From positions 62,001-126,000 of the forward strand of contig NZ_PPHF01000030.1 in the NCBI RefSeq assembly GCF_002904335.1: DNA of 64,000 nucleotides. The letters run 5' to 3'. This document shows, in pieces, positions 43,274 to 51,805 of this stretch. The stretch comes from Amycolatopsis sp. CA-126428. Lineage in GTDB: Bacteria > Actinomycetota > Actinomycetes > Mycobacteriales > Pseudonocardiaceae. The first letter of the stretch is position 1, and each line of letters starts with the position of its first letter. The translations under genes and the position numbers were made by a program. A model generated the notes under the pieces. That model saw nothing but the letters and a program-made list of their open reading frames with translations. It was not told the DNA's origin and did no database searches.

Positions 43274-43996
43274 GTGGTCATCGAAGACGGTGTCGTCCCG
43301 GGCCTGGAGGCCGACCGCGGCCTGGTCACGCGCAAGAGCACGGCCGAGCGGGTCGCCGGGGTCCTTCGCAAGCGCATCGCGGAAGGGTTCTTCCTGCCCG
43401 GCGGCCGGCTGTCGGAGCAGGACATCGGCAACGCGCTCGGCGTCTCCCGCAACACCCTCCGCGAGGCGTTCCGGCTGCTCACGCACGAGCGGCTGCTCGC
43501 CCACGAGCTCAACCGCGGGGTCTTCGTCCGCATCCCGAGCGTCGAGGACGTCGTCGACATCTACCGGGTCCGCAAGATCATCGAATGCGCCGCGGTCCGC
43601 GGGGTGCGGGCCAAGCCGGCGACCTTCACGCGGATCAAGGAGAAGGTCGACATCGGGGACGAGGCCGCGCGCACCGGCAACTGGAAGGACCTCGGCACCG
43701 CGAACGTCTGGTTCCACCAGGAGCTCGCCGCGCTGTCCGGCAGCGAGCGGGTGAACGAGCTGGTCGGCAGGCTGACCGCCGAGCTGCGGCTGGTGTTCCA
43801 CATCATGGCCGAGCCGCGCCGCTTCCACGAGCGCTACCTGCCGCGCAACCACGAAATCCTGGACCGCATCGAGACCGGCGACGGCCCGGGCGCGGAGGAG
43901 CTGCTGCTGAAGTACCTCGACGACGCCGAGGAACAGCTGGTGGACGCGTACGCCGACCGCGCCGAGGCGGCCCGCGCGGCCAGCGCGGCGGAGTAG
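43274..43996 (+). CDS. GntR-family regulator (FCD subfamily)
   Basis: A 240-residue regulator with an N-terminal winged helix (STAERVAGVLRKRIAEGFFLPGGRLSEQDIGNALGVSRNTLREAFRLLTHERLL). A C-terminal FCD ligand domain follows, with IYRVRKIIECAAVRG, FHQELAALSGSERVNEL and YLPRNHEILDRIETGD (metal-binding residues H and D). It probably represses the pxp operon and releases with a metabolite such as 5-oxoproline. I chose GTG 43274: TACGCT lies seven bases before it, so the mRNA is likely leaderless. An in-frame ATG at 43253 overlaps that promoter. Confidence 0.93.
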   Translation: MVIEDGVVPGLEADRGLVTRKSTAERVAGVLRKRIAEGFFLPGGRLSEQDIGNALGVSRNTLREAFRLLTHERLLAHELNRGVFVRIPSVEDVVDIYRVRKIIECAAVRGVRAKPATFTRIKEKVDIGDEAARTGNWKDLGTANVWFHQELAALSGSERVNELVGRLTAELRLVFHIMAEPRRFHERYLPRNHEILDRIETGDGPGAEELLLKYLDDAEEQLVDAYADRAEAARAASAAE

Positions 43997-44196
43997 CCGA
44001 AGCGCCCCCATGTGGCGCTCGGTGCGTTGGGCGTTCGGGCACGGTTGACGTCCGGACGGTCCGAGCACGCGCCGCGCGCGGCGCGCGGTCGATAACCTCG
44101 GGGGCGGTTCCGCTCGCCGGAGAACCCCCAGCGGCCGGCGGGACCCCACGCTGCCGGGTCGCCGCTTCCCCAGGGCCGCGGCCCGGCAGCCCAACG

Positions 44197-44228
44197 CCGT
44201 GAAGGCCACCTCGCGATGGCCTTCACGG
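44197..44228. terminator. Terminator between GntR and the glycosidase operon
   Basis: Perfect 12-base arms (CCGTGAAGGCCA / TGGCCTTCACGG) around an 8-base loop, 20 bases past the GH18 stop (minus strand) and also reachable from GntR. The gap also holds an 18-base GC palindrome at 44068-44085. Confidence 0.8.
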
Positions 44229-44247
44229 ACTTGTCGAGCGGCCGGGG

Positions 44248-45612
44248 TCAGCCGGCGTAGCGGGCGAAGATCCTCGTGAAGTCCCACGCCTGCTGGGAAA
44301 CCCCGGAACAGGTGTCGTTGTTCGGGTACCCGCCGGGGCACGGGCGGTCGCGGTTCGCCGACCAGAACGTCAACCGGGCCAGGTGGTGCGCGTTCGCGTA
44401 GCCCAGGATGGCGGTGAAGTCGTTGAGCGTGACCGTCTCGCTGTTGTCGGTGATGCCGTTCATCGACGAGATGCCCATGTGCCGGTAGGCCGTGTCGTCG
44501 TCGTAGCCGTACGCGCTCTTGACCACGTTCTTCAGGCCCTCGGCCGCCCGCTGCGTCAACGTGCCCATGTTCTGGCCCGCGCCGCCGAAGTCGAACGGCA
44601 TGATGACCCAGCCGTCGACCGTGAGCCCGGCCTGCGCCGCCCGGTTGACCAGGCTGTTGTCCGGACCCGACTGGCCGGTGCCGAAGGTGACGTACAGCTT
44701 GATGCCCGGGTTGTTCGCCCGGACTGTCTTCAGCGCGTCGACCGTGCGCTGCTGCACCGTCGGGTTGCTGTAGGCGTCCGCCTCGATGTCGATGTCGATC
44801 GCCTTGAGGCCGTAGGCGTTGATCACCTTCTGGTAGCCCGCCGCCAGCTCGCCCGCGCTGCCGCAGGACGACTCCAGCTTGTTGCCGGAGTAGCCGCCGA
44901 ACGACGGGATGACGTCGCCGCCGCCCGCGCGGATGGTGTTGATCGTGTTCTGGTCGACGCCGCTGGTGAGCGCGCGCCCGCCGTCCCACTGCGGGTTGCA
45001 GTAGCCGTTGGACAGGATGAACGCCAGCGTGAACCACTTGACGCCGGTGGCGCTCATGATCGTCGCCGGGTTCGGCGGGTCGCCCCAGCCGTTGTAGAGG
45101 TAGGGCGCGACGGCCATCGCCCCCGGTCCGGGCGGCGGGGTGGTGCCGCCGCTGGGCAGCGTCCACTGCTGGTTGGCCGTGCTCGCGCACGTCCAGATCT
45201 GCAGCCGCGTCCCGTTGGCGCTGGAGTTGCCGGTGGCGTCGAGGCACTTCCCGGACCCGGAGTTGACCAGGTTCTTCGCCGCGTTCGCCGACCACTTCTG
45301 GGCGTTGCTGCCGTTGCAGTCCCAGAGCTGGGTCGTCGTGCCGTTCGCCGTGCCCGCGCTCGTGACGTCGAGGCACTTGCCCAGCGCCTGCAGGGACCCG
45401 TCGCTGCCGACCGTCCACTGTTGAGCGTTGGTGCCGTTGCAGTCGTAGAGCTGGACCGCGGTGCCGTTGACGTTGCTCGCGCCGGCGACGTCGGCGCACT
45501 TGCCGCCGAGGCCGGTGATCGGGCCGGTCGCCGCCTGCGCGGCGCCGGGGAGGAGGACCATCGCGGAGGCGGCCAGCAGGCCACCCGCCGCGGTCAGGGC
45601 TTTGAGCTTCAT
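44248..45612 (-). CDS. Secreted chitinase, GH18, with N-terminal ricin-type lectin (CBM13)
   Basis: A 454-residue secreted enzyme. Signal peptide to about residue 28 (LPGAAQAA), then a CBM13/ricin B-type lectin (29-152, repeated Q-x-W motifs), a short PG-rich linker, and a GH18 catalytic domain from about 168. The chitinase motif DIDIE (D273, D275, E277) is intact; E277 is the proton donor. It should cut chitin or related N-acetylglucosamine polymers outside the cell. Unlike its three neighbours the lectin is at the N-terminus. The ATG overlaps the GH30 stop (ATGA). It is the last gene of a GH16-GH75-GH30-GH18 series. Confidence 0.93.
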   Translation of the reverse strand: MKLKALTAAGGLLAASAMVLLPGAAQAATGPITGLGGKCADVAGASNVNGTAVQLYDCNGTNAQQWTVGSDGSLQALGKCLDVTSAGTANGTTTQLWDCNGSNAQKWSANAAKNLVNSGSGKCLDATGNSSANGTRLQIWTCASTANQQWTLPSGGTTPPPGPGAMAVAPYLYNGWGDPPNPATIMSATGVKWFTLAFILSNGYCNPQWDGGRALTSGVDQNTINTIRAGGGDVIPSFGGYSGNKLESSCGSAGELAAGYQKVINAYGLKAIDIDIEADAYSNPTVQQRTVDALKTVRANNPGIKLYVTFGTGQSGPDNSLVNRAAQAGLTVDGWVIMPFDFGGAGQNMGTLTQRAAEGLKNVVKSAYGYDDDTAYRHMGISSMNGITDNSETVTLNDFTAILGYANAHHLARLTFWSANRDRPCPGGYPNNDTCSGVSQQAWDFTRIFARYAG

Positions 45613-47462
45613 GCGGGCACGTTCCACTTCTGGTTGGCGGCGCCGGTGCAGGTCCAGATCTGCAGCCGGGTGCCGTTGGCGCTGGAGTTGCCGGTGGCGT
45701 CGACGCACTTGTTCGAAGCCGCGCCGACGAGATCGCGGGCCGCGGTGGCCGCCCACCGCTGGTTGGCCGTACCGCCGCAGTCCCAGAGCTGGAGCTGTGC
45801 CCCGTCCGTTGTGGACTGCCCGGTGACGTCGAGGCACTTGCCGAGCGCCTTCAGGGTGCCGTCGGTCCCGACGGTCCACTGCTGGGCGCCGGAGCCGTTG
45901 CAGTCGTAGAGCTGGACCGCGGTGCCGTTGGCGCTGCTCGCGCCGGCGACGTCGATGCACTTGCCGCCGAGGCCGGTGATCGGGCCGGTCTTGCCGCCAC
46001 TTGAACCTTGGTTGCCGTTCCAGGTGAAGGTGGCCGACGTGCGGCCGGGCAGGGTGTAGGTGAACGAAGAGTTGCCCCAGTTCACCCGCACGCTCTGGCT
46101 GCCCGTGCCGGAGTTGTACGCGATCAGCGCCTTCGAGCCGTCCGGGTTCTTCCAGGCGACGTTGCGCACGGCCGAGCTGTCGTTCGAGTCGATCCGGTAC
46201 GCGCCCGGCTTCACGAACTTCGTCAGGTGACCCATCGTGTAGTACTCGACGGTGTAGTCGACCTGCCCGCTGCGCGAGTCTCCGTTGTGGACGGTGATCA
46301 GCCCGGTGCAGGTGCCGCAGCCGCCGTTGTGCGGGCCCATGTTCTGGTCGACGCCGAGGCTCCACTTGACGAAGCTCTTCGACCAGTTCCGGGTGTAGTC
46401 CACGATGTTGTTCATGTCCTCGGCCTGCTGGTTCGTGATCCAGGTGCCGCCGGAGTGCTCGGTCGAATAGGCGTTGACGTTCGGGTACTGGTTGTGCGTG
46501 GTCGTCTGCTGGGCGATGTCGCCGCCGTAGCCGTGCCAGGCCACGCCCCCGAAGTTCGGGTGGTTCCGGATCGACGGGTCGTCCAGGGTCGGTGCGCCGT
46601 AGGACGCGTAGGTGTCCCAGTTCCAGTCGAGCGCGAGGACCTTTGTGGACAGACCGGCGCCCTGCAGGGCGGGCAGCAGGTTGTTCTTCGCGAAGTACGC
46701 CAGGCCGGCGCCGTTCCAGTTGGTCGACGGGTAGCTCGCGCAACAGGTCGGCTCGTTCTGCATCGAGACGTAGTCGATCGGCACGCCCGCGTCCCGGTAG
46801 GCCTGGAGGTACTTGACGAAGTACTGGGCGTAGGCCGGGTAGTACTGCGATTCGACCCAGCCGAGCAGGTAGCTGTCGTTGTCCTTCATCCACGGCGGCG
46901 CGCTCCACGGCGACGCCATGATCTTGGCCTGCGGGTTGAGCTGCTTGGCCTGCTTGGTCAGCGGCAGCACGTCGGCCTGGTCGTGCGCGATGGAGAAGTG
47001 CGTCAGGTTCGGGTCGGTCTGGCCGGCCGGCACGTCGTCGAAGGTGTAGCTGTAGCGGGCCAGGTCGGACGCGCCGAGCGGGTTGCGGATGAAGCTCAGC
47101 CCGATGCCGCTGTTCGGGTCGAACAGCTTGCGCATGGTGTCGTCGCGGGTGGCCTGGGACAGCGCCCCACTGGAGTTCATCAGCCACGCCGCGGTGTCCG
47201 TAAAGGACGCTCCGCCGCCTTCGAACTGCTGGTATGTGGTGTTTTCGTTGACGTTGATGGTGACGCCGCCGCTGCCGGTGCCGGTCGCGAACGTGACCGG
47301 CGTCTGCTGCTGGAGACCGCGGGTGACCGTCCGGCCGCCGGCGTCGCTGGTCGTGGTGAGCCAGACGTTGACCGTTTCGCCCGCGGCCTGCGCGGGCCCG
47401 GCGAAGGTGGCCGCGGCGACCGCGGTCACCCCGATCAACGCCGTGAGAGAGCGTTTTCTCAT
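45609..47462 (-). CDS. Secreted GH30 glucanase with C-terminal ricin-type lectin
   Basis: A 617-residue exported glycosidase. Signal peptide to about residue 27 (GPAQAAG); GH30 catalytic domain about 45-470; CBM13 lectin from about 493 to the end. The acid/base is E237 in SMQNEPTCC and the nucleophile E335 in AYSTEHSGG. GH30 includes endo-beta-1,6-glucanases, glucosylceramidases and xylanases. The bacterial/fungal-wall context favours beta-1,6-glucan. Both flanking junctions are ATGA overlaps (GH75 stop/GH30 start and GH30 stop/GH18 start), so translation is coupled. Confidence 0.92.
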   Translation of the reverse strand: MRKRSLTALIGVTAVAAATFAGPAQAAGETVNVWLTTTSDAGGRTVTRGLQQQTPVTFATGTGSGGVTINVNENTTYQQFEGGGASFTDTAAWLMNSSGALSQATRDDTMRKLFDPNSGIGLSFIRNPLGASDLARYSYTFDDVPAGQTDPNLTHFSIAHDQADVLPLTKQAKQLNPQAKIMASPWSAPPWMKDNDSYLLGWVESQYYPAYAQYFVKYLQAYRDAGVPIDYVSMQNEPTCCASYPSTNWNGAGLAYFAKNNLLPALQGAGLSTKVLALDWNWDTYASYGAPTLDDPSIRNHPNFGGVAWHGYGGDIAQQTTTHNQYPNVNAYSTEHSGGTWITNQQAEDMNNIVDYTRNWSKSFVKWSLGVDQNMGPHNGGCGTCTGLITVHNGDSRSGQVDYTVEYYTMGHLTKFVKPGAYRIDSNDSSAVRNVAWKNPDGSKALIAYNSGTGSQSVRVNWGNSSFTYTLPGRTSATFTWNGNQGSSGGKTGPITGLGGKCIDVAGASSANGTAVQLYDCNGSGAQQWTVGTDGTLKALGKCLDVTGQSTTDGAQLQLWDCGGTANQRWAATAARDLVGAASNKCVDATGNSSANGTRLQIWTCTGAANQKWNVPA

Positions 47463-48523
47463 GGCAGAGTCCACTTCTGGTTCGCGCCGGCCCCGCAGGT
47501 CCAGATCTGGAGCCGGGTCCCGTTGGCGCTGGAGTTGCCGGTGGCGTCGAGGCACTTGCCGGAGCCGGCGTTCACGAGGTTCTGTGAGCCGTTTGCGGAC
47601 CACTTCTGGGCGTTGCTCCCGTTGCAGTCCCAAAGTTGCGTCGTCGTGCCGTTGGCCGTGCCCGCGCTCGTGACGTCGAGGCACTTGCCGAGTGCTTTCA
47701 GGGTGCCGTCGGTGCCCACTGTCCACTGTTGGGCGTTGGTGCCGTTGCAGTCGTAGAGCTGGACGGCGGTGCCGTTGGCGTTGTTCGCGCCGGCGACGTC
47801 GGCGCACTTGCCGCCGATGCCGGTGATCGGGCCGGCGGTGCCGGTGGGCGGCGTCGTCGTGCCGCCCGCGAACTGCGTCGCCACCTGCTCGCCGAGGCTG
47901 ACGGCGTTGGCGTGGTTCTCGATCGGGTTGACGTGCGTGTTGGGGAACACGATGTACGTCACCGGGCCTTCGGTGCCGCCGTTCTTCGGATCGGGGTTGA
48001 TGCCGAGGCTGACGGCGGTGGCGTAGGACGCCTCGCCGATGATGCTCGTCGGGCCGGTGTCACCGACCACGGCGTAGCTGACCTGGTTGTTGTAGATCAC
48101 CGCCACGACCGAGCCGCCGTCGATGCCGTAGTTGCGGTAGTCCCAGGTGGACGTCGGCTGCGGCAGGACGATGTACGGCAGTTGCGCCGCGTTGAGCGGC
48201 TGGTCGGCCGAGGTGTGGAACGCGGTGTCCGGGTAGAAGCAGCAGTCGGTGTTCTCGTTGCACTGCGTGGTGCGGACGCCGTCGCAGTCGACGTCCATGT
48301 CGGCCTTGAAGAACACCGCGCCGTTCGCCTGGCAGACGGGCACGGTGGCCGCGCCGCCTTCGTCGTAGGAATACTTCCCGTTCGAGATCTGTTGGCAGGA
48401 TTGGGTTTTGGCGAGCAGCTGGCTCGCCGACGGACCCGCCTCGACCGCTGCCTGGGCCGAGCCGGTGGTGAGTGAAAGCGCTAACAGGGCACACCCCATC
48501 AGCGCGACGACAATTCGCCGCAC
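47459..48523 (-). CDS. Secreted chitosanase, GH75, with C-terminal ricin-type lectin
   Basis: A 354-residue secreted protein: signal peptide to about residue 26 (GSAQAAV), GH75 domain about 36-220, threonine-rich linker TTTPPTGTAG, and CBM13. The GH75 signature FFKADMDVDCDG is present; D81 and E90 are spaced like the catalytic pair known from fungal GH75 chitosanases. It would cut chitosan, the deacetylated chitin of fungal walls. GTG 48523 is chosen because GGAGGAG lies six bases before it; an ATG at 48538 would include that site. The dispersed palindrome lies between it and the GH16 gene and could attenuate transcription. Confidence 0.92.
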   Translation of the reverse strand: MRRIVVALMGCALLALSLTTGSAQAAVEAGPSASQLLAKTQSCQQISNGKYSYDEGGAATVPVCQANGAVFFKADMDVDCDGVRTTQCNENTDCCFYPDTAFHTSADQPLNAAQLPYIVLPQPTSTWDYRNYGIDGGSVVAVIYNNQVSYAVVGDTGPTSIIGEASYATAVSLGINPDPKNGGTEGPVTYIVFPNTHVNPIENHANAVSLGEQVATQFAGGTTTPPTGTAGPITGIGGKCADVAGANNANGTAVQLYDCNGTNAQQWTVGTDGTLKALGKCLDVTSAGTANGTTTQLWDCNGSNAQKWSANGSQNLVNAGSGKCLDATGNSSANGTRLQIWTCGAGANQKWTLP

Positions 48524-48542
48524 GGGATTCTCCTCCATGGGG

Positions 48543-48586
48543 TCGTGAGTGGTAAGGCGGGTTCTAACCCGCCTTACCACTCACGA
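48543..48586. repeat. Dispersed perfect palindrome, copy 3
   Basis: Arms of 21 to 22 bases as in the copies at 10452 and 38848, centre CT. It lies 9 bases past the GH16 stop and 20 bases before the GH75 start, both on the minus strand. Here it would separate GH16 from the rest of the glycosidase operon as a full or partial terminator. Confidence 0.9.
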
Positions 48587-48594
48587 GGGGTGGG

Positions 48595-49806
48595 TCAGGG
48601 CGTGGTCCACTTCTGGTTCGCGCCGCCGCCGCAGGTCCAGATCTGCAGGCGGGTGCCGTTCGCACTCGAATTGCCGGTGGCGTCGAGGCACTTGTTCGCG
48701 TTGGGGTTCACGATGTCCTTCGCGCCGGTCACCACCCATTGCTGGGCGGCGGTTCCGTTGCAGTCGTAGAGCTGCACCGCTGTCCCGTCCGCGGTGCCGG
48801 CACCGGAGACGTCCATGCACTTGCCGAGGGCGCGGATCGTGCCGTCGGTGCCGACGGTCCAGTTCTGCGCGGCGTTGCCGTTGCAGTCGGTGATCTGGAT
48901 CGGCGTGCTGTTGGCGGTGCTGGCGCCGGCGACGTCGACGCACTTGCCGCCGATGCCGGTGATCGTGCCGGTCCGGCCGCCGCCGCTGCTCGAGGTGTTG
49001 GTGACGTGCACGTAGTCGACGACCAGCTGCTGCGGGAACTGCGTGCTGCTGTTGGGATCGCCGGGCCAGTACCCGCCGACGGCGAGGTTGAGGATGATGA
49101 AGAAGTTGTGGTCGTACACCCAGCGGTTGCCGTTGAGGTCCGACGGCGTGCGCGTCTGGTAGAGGTTGCCGTCGACGTACCACTTGATCTGGTTGGGCGC
49201 CCAGTCGACCGCGTAGGTGTGGAAGTCGTCGGAGAAGTTCGGTCCGTTGTAGGCGGCGCCGATGCCGCCGGAGCCGGAGTAGCCGGGGCCGTGGATGGTG
49301 CCGTGCACGGTGTTCGGTTCGAACCCGACGTTTTCCATGATGTCGATTTCGCCGTCGGTGGGCCAGTTCCCGCCGCCGAGCATCCAGAACGCCGGCCACA
49401 TGCCCTGCCCGCGCGGGAGTTTCATGCGCGTCTCGAAGTGGCCGTAGGCCTGGCTGAACTTGCCGGCGGTGTTCATCCGCGCGGACGTGTACTCGCAGCG
49501 GCCGTACCAGCAGTTGTAGTTGCCGGGGTTTTCCTTCTTGGCGGTGATGACGAGGTGGCCCTGGCCGTCGAGCTGGGCGTTGTTGGTGCCGGAGGTGTAG
49601 TACTGCCGCTCGTGGTTGTTGACGTTGTCGCCGGTTTCGAGCTGCCACTTCGACCCGTCGACCCCGGCACCGGCGGCGCCGTTGAAGTCATCGGTGAAGG
49701 TGGCCGCTGCTTCTGCCGGGGCCGTCGTGATGGCTTGCTGCCCGAGGACGAGCAGTGAACAGGCGGCGAGGAGTGCCGCCCAGCGCTTCTTCGTGGAGGT
49801 GGACAT
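48595..49806 (-). CDS. Secreted endo-beta-1,3-glucanase, GH16, with C-terminal ricin-type lectin
   Basis: A 403-residue exported enzyme. Signal peptide to about residue 34 (APAEAAA); GH16 domain about 36-270; CBM13 from about 281. The catalytic motif is DGEIDIMENVG (E153, D155, E158), the pattern of laminarinases. GMWPAFWML, before the catalytic site, is typical of beta-1,3- or beta-1,3/1,4-glucanases. It is the promoter-proximal gene of the four-glycosidase series. A perfect ROK-like operator and a DasR-like box lie upstream at 49945-49986. The ATG at 49806 follows GAGAGGCGACAAC; an extra GTG upstream is less likely. Confidence 0.94.
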   Translation of the reverse strand: MSTSTKKRWAALLAACSLLVLGQQAITTAPAEAAATFTDDFNGAAGAGVDGSKWQLETGDNVNNHERQYYTSGTNNAQLDGQGHLVITAKKENPGNYNCWYGRCEYTSARMNTAGKFSQAYGHFETRMKLPRGQGMWPAFWMLGGGNWPTDGEIDIMENVGFEPNTVHGTIHGPGYSGSGGIGAAYNGPNFSDDFHTYAVDWAPNQIKWYVDGNLYQTRTPSDLNGNRWVYDHNFFIILNLAVGGYWPGDPNSSTQFPQQLVVDYVHVTNTSSSGGGRTGTITGIGGKCVDVAGASTANSTPIQITDCNGNAAQNWTVGTDGTIRALGKCMDVSGAGTADGTAVQLYDCNGTAAQQWVVTGAKDIVNPNANKCLDATGNSSANGTRLQIWTCGGGANQKWTTP

Positions 49807-49944
49807 CGTTGTCGCCTCTCTCACCGTGGGGGACGGCGTTCCGCGCGCAGCACGGAACGCGGGGAGGGGGGTGGCCGCGCCTGCCGGGGCGGCGGCAGGT
49901 GTGACCGTGCGTGCCCGCGAGGCCGCGGGCGGAGGTATTGGCCT

Positions 49945-49986
49945 GACTTTGTTGTGTCTGGCAACAAAGTATGCATGGTCCAGACA
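49945..49986. promoter_or_regulatory. ROK-like operator and DasR-like box before GH16
   Basis: ACTTTGTTG (49945-49953) and CAACAAAGT (49961-49969) are perfect 9-base arms with a 7-base spacer, the layout of ROK-family operators. Adjacent TGGTCCAGACAA (49975-49986) matches the DasR/chitin-response core TGGTCTAGACCA at 10 of 12 positions. Both overlap the expected GH16 promoter. Confidence 0.55.
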
Positions 49987-50257
49987 AGCCGGGCAACCGT
50001 CGGCCGGTCATTTTTTTTCAACCCGAATTAAGGGTGTGTGGGAGCTGGGCTGTCGGCTGCGGTGCTGGTGGGGGCGGTTCCCGGTCAGCGGGGCATGGTG
50101 GCTCCGGCGAGCTTCGGCTCGCTTCGGGTGGTCTTGCGGAGCGCGCGGTGGCTTTGGCCCGCGTCGGGTGGTCTTCCGGACCGGGCGGGTGGGCTGCCGG
50201 ACCCGGGTGGCGGTTCTGGCTGCTTCCTTCCGGCACCCCGAAGCCGTCATTGTGACT

Positions 50258-50317
50258 ACGGCCGGCGGCACCGCGTCAAGGCGGGAAAGCGTGCCTTGAC
50301 CCGGTGCCGCCGGCCGT
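50258..50317. terminator. Large hairpin terminator 3' of ROK1
   Basis: Two 25-base arms (one mismatch) enclose a 10-base loop; left arm 50258-50282, right arm 50293-50317. The right arm is followed by GTTTT on the plus strand. It should stop ROK1 transcripts before they enter the GH16 control region. Confidence 0.8.
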
Positions 50318-50436
50318 GTTTTGGCTTCGGATCGGGGTGCGGGGAGTCTGGGTCCTCGTCGGTGCCGGTTTTCGGGTCCGCTGCACGTTGCGTTGTTGGT
50401 GGGCGGCTTGCACCGCCGTGTGTCCGGTTTTCGGTG

Positions 50437-51672
50437 TTATGCCGCGTCTGAGTTCGGGGCTCCTGGCTTGGCCAGTCTTGATGTTGCCCCCTGCTCCAGG
50501 AGGTCCGCCACCGGGAGCGTGGCCGCTCCTGTTGCCACCGCGTCCAGGCCCAGGGAGCCCAGCTGGATCGATGTCTGGCTGAACGGGTGGCGTAGGGCGT
50601 GCTCGCCCGCCGCCTCTCGGATCTTTGGCAGGAGTTGGTCTCCCAGGGCCAGGCCTGCCCAGCCGCCGATCACGATGCGCTCCGGGTTGAACAGGTTGAT
50701 CAAGTTCGCGATGCCCGCTCCGAGGTAGCCGGCCGTTTCGTCGAGCACTCGCGAAGCCGTCTTGGACCTCGAGGCGGCCGAAAGGAGGGCCGAAAACTGG
50801 GCCTGCTCGTCCTCGCCCGTGATGTCCTTGCCGCGTGCCCGGCGGTACCGGGCCAGCACCGCGCCCGCGCCGATGTACGCCTCCAGGCACCCTCGTGCGC
50901 CGCAGCGGCACTCCTGGCCGCCGTACGCGATCGTTGTGTGGCCCCACTCGCCCGCGCTGCTCGTCGAGCCGCGGTACGTCGTTCCGTCCGTCACCACCGC
51001 CGCGCCCACGCCCGAGCCGATCAGCGCTATCACCGCGTGGCGGGCTCCGCGGCCCGCGCCGAACCACATCTCCGCCTGGCCCTGCGTCTTTGCGCCGTTG
51101 TCGACGAACAGCGGCAAGCCGACGCCCGCCTCCCGCAGCATCGCCTCGAACGGCACCGCGTCCCAGCCGACCGTCGGGGCGTGCACCAGCACCCGGGCGC
51201 CCTGCTCGACCGTGCCCGGCACGCCGATGCCGACGCCCAGCACGCCCGATTCGTCGATGCCCGCGCTCGCGAACACCTCCCGGAGCCCGGACGTCACCTG
51301 CTCGACCGCGGTCGCCGCGTCGGGGGCCTTCGGGAGCGGGTGCTCGACCGTCGCCAGGCGGTTCATCGCCAGGTCGAACAGCTCGACCTTGACGCCCGTT
51401 TCGCCGATGTCGACGCCCGCGACGTGCCCGTACGCCGGGTCCACGCGCAGCAGCACCCGGGGCCGGCCGCCGTCCGATTCGACCTGGCCGGCTTCGGTGA
51501 TCAGGCGTTCTTCGCCCAGTTCGGCGGTCACGTTGCTCACCGTGGCGGCACTCAATCCGGTCAGCTGGCTGAGCTCGTGCCTCGACAGCGGGCCGTCGAA
51601 GTACAGTTTCGACAGCAGCAGGGATCGGTTGTGCCGCCGCAGATCGCGGACGGTGGTGCGCTTGCTCGCCAT
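50437..51672 (-). CDS. ROK-family transcriptional regulator (ROK1)
   Basis: A 411-residue ROK repressor: N-terminal winged HTH (RDLRRHNRSLLLSKLYFDGPLSRHELSQLTGLSAATVSNVTAEL) followed by the sugar-kinase-like fold with VAGVDIGETGVKVELFDL and zinc motif ECRCGARGCLEAY. Such regulators sense sugars; relatives in streptomycetes control chitosanase and xylose genes. It reads toward GH16 and diverges from ROK2, with 133 bases between. Its likely target is the perfect palindrome in front of GH16. ATG 51672 starts the usual MASKRTTVRDL; an earlier ATG at 51723 is possible. Confidence 0.93.
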   Translation of the reverse strand: MASKRTTVRDLRRHNRSLLLSKLYFDGPLSRHELSQLTGLSAATVSNVTAELGEERLITEAGQVESDGGRPRVLLRVDPAYGHVAGVDIGETGVKVELFDLAMNRLATVEHPLPKAPDAATAVEQVTSGLREVFASAGIDESGVLGVGIGVPGTVEQGARVLVHAPTVGWDAVPFEAMLREAGVGLPLFVDNGAKTQGQAEMWFGAGRGARHAVIALIGSGVGAAVVTDGTTYRGSTSSAGEWGHTTIAYGGQECRCGARGCLEAYIGAGAVLARYRRARGKDITGEDEQAQFSALLSAASRSKTASRVLDETAGYLGAGIANLINLFNPERIVIGGWAGLALGDQLLPKIREAAGEHALRHPFSQTSIQLGSLGLDAVATGAATLPVADLLEQGATSRLAKPGAPNSDAA

Positions 51673-51805
51673 GGGCAACCCATCTGAACTTCTTACCGGC
51701 TCACTGACAGGATGCCCGATCACCGTAAGTTGTGGCTATGTATTAAGTGGTGAACTAAGTCCCGAACCCATGGTCGCGGGGCCGCCGTCTGGCAGAATCC
51801 TCCCG

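Larger units (their letters stand above)
45157..48972 (-). repeat. Four near-identical CBM13 (ricin-type lectin) modules
   Basis: Modules of about 370 bp lie at 45157-45528 (GH18, N-terminal), 45612-45986 (GH30), 47462-47836 (GH75) and 48598-48972 (GH16), all in the same orientation. Shared protein blocks include LYDCNG, GKCLDVT and KCLDATGNSSANGTRLQIWTC. DNA identity is visibly high over long stretches, pointing to duplication and gene conversion. Confidence 0.85.
49807..50436. other. 630-base region between ROK1 and GH16 without a gene
   Basis: The region holds the GH16 promoter/operator (49945-49986), a GC-rich non-coding stretch with an imperfect 17-base direct repeat 40 bases apart (50124-50140 and 50164-50180, TCGGGTGGTCTT-CGGA), and a large hairpin at 50258-50317. 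The frames open here have no protein-like character. Confidence 0.6.

Noticed and set aside
44068..44085. 18-base perfect GC palindrome as a terminator or operator
   Set aside because: Alternating CG sequence arises easily at this GC content, and a better terminator lies at 44197-44228.
43196..45499. 767-codon minus-strand frame over GH18, the intergenic region and the GntR gene
   Set aside because: Reads as repeated RQRHRG-type sequence, the out-of-frame image of the lectin repeats, and runs antisense through GntR.
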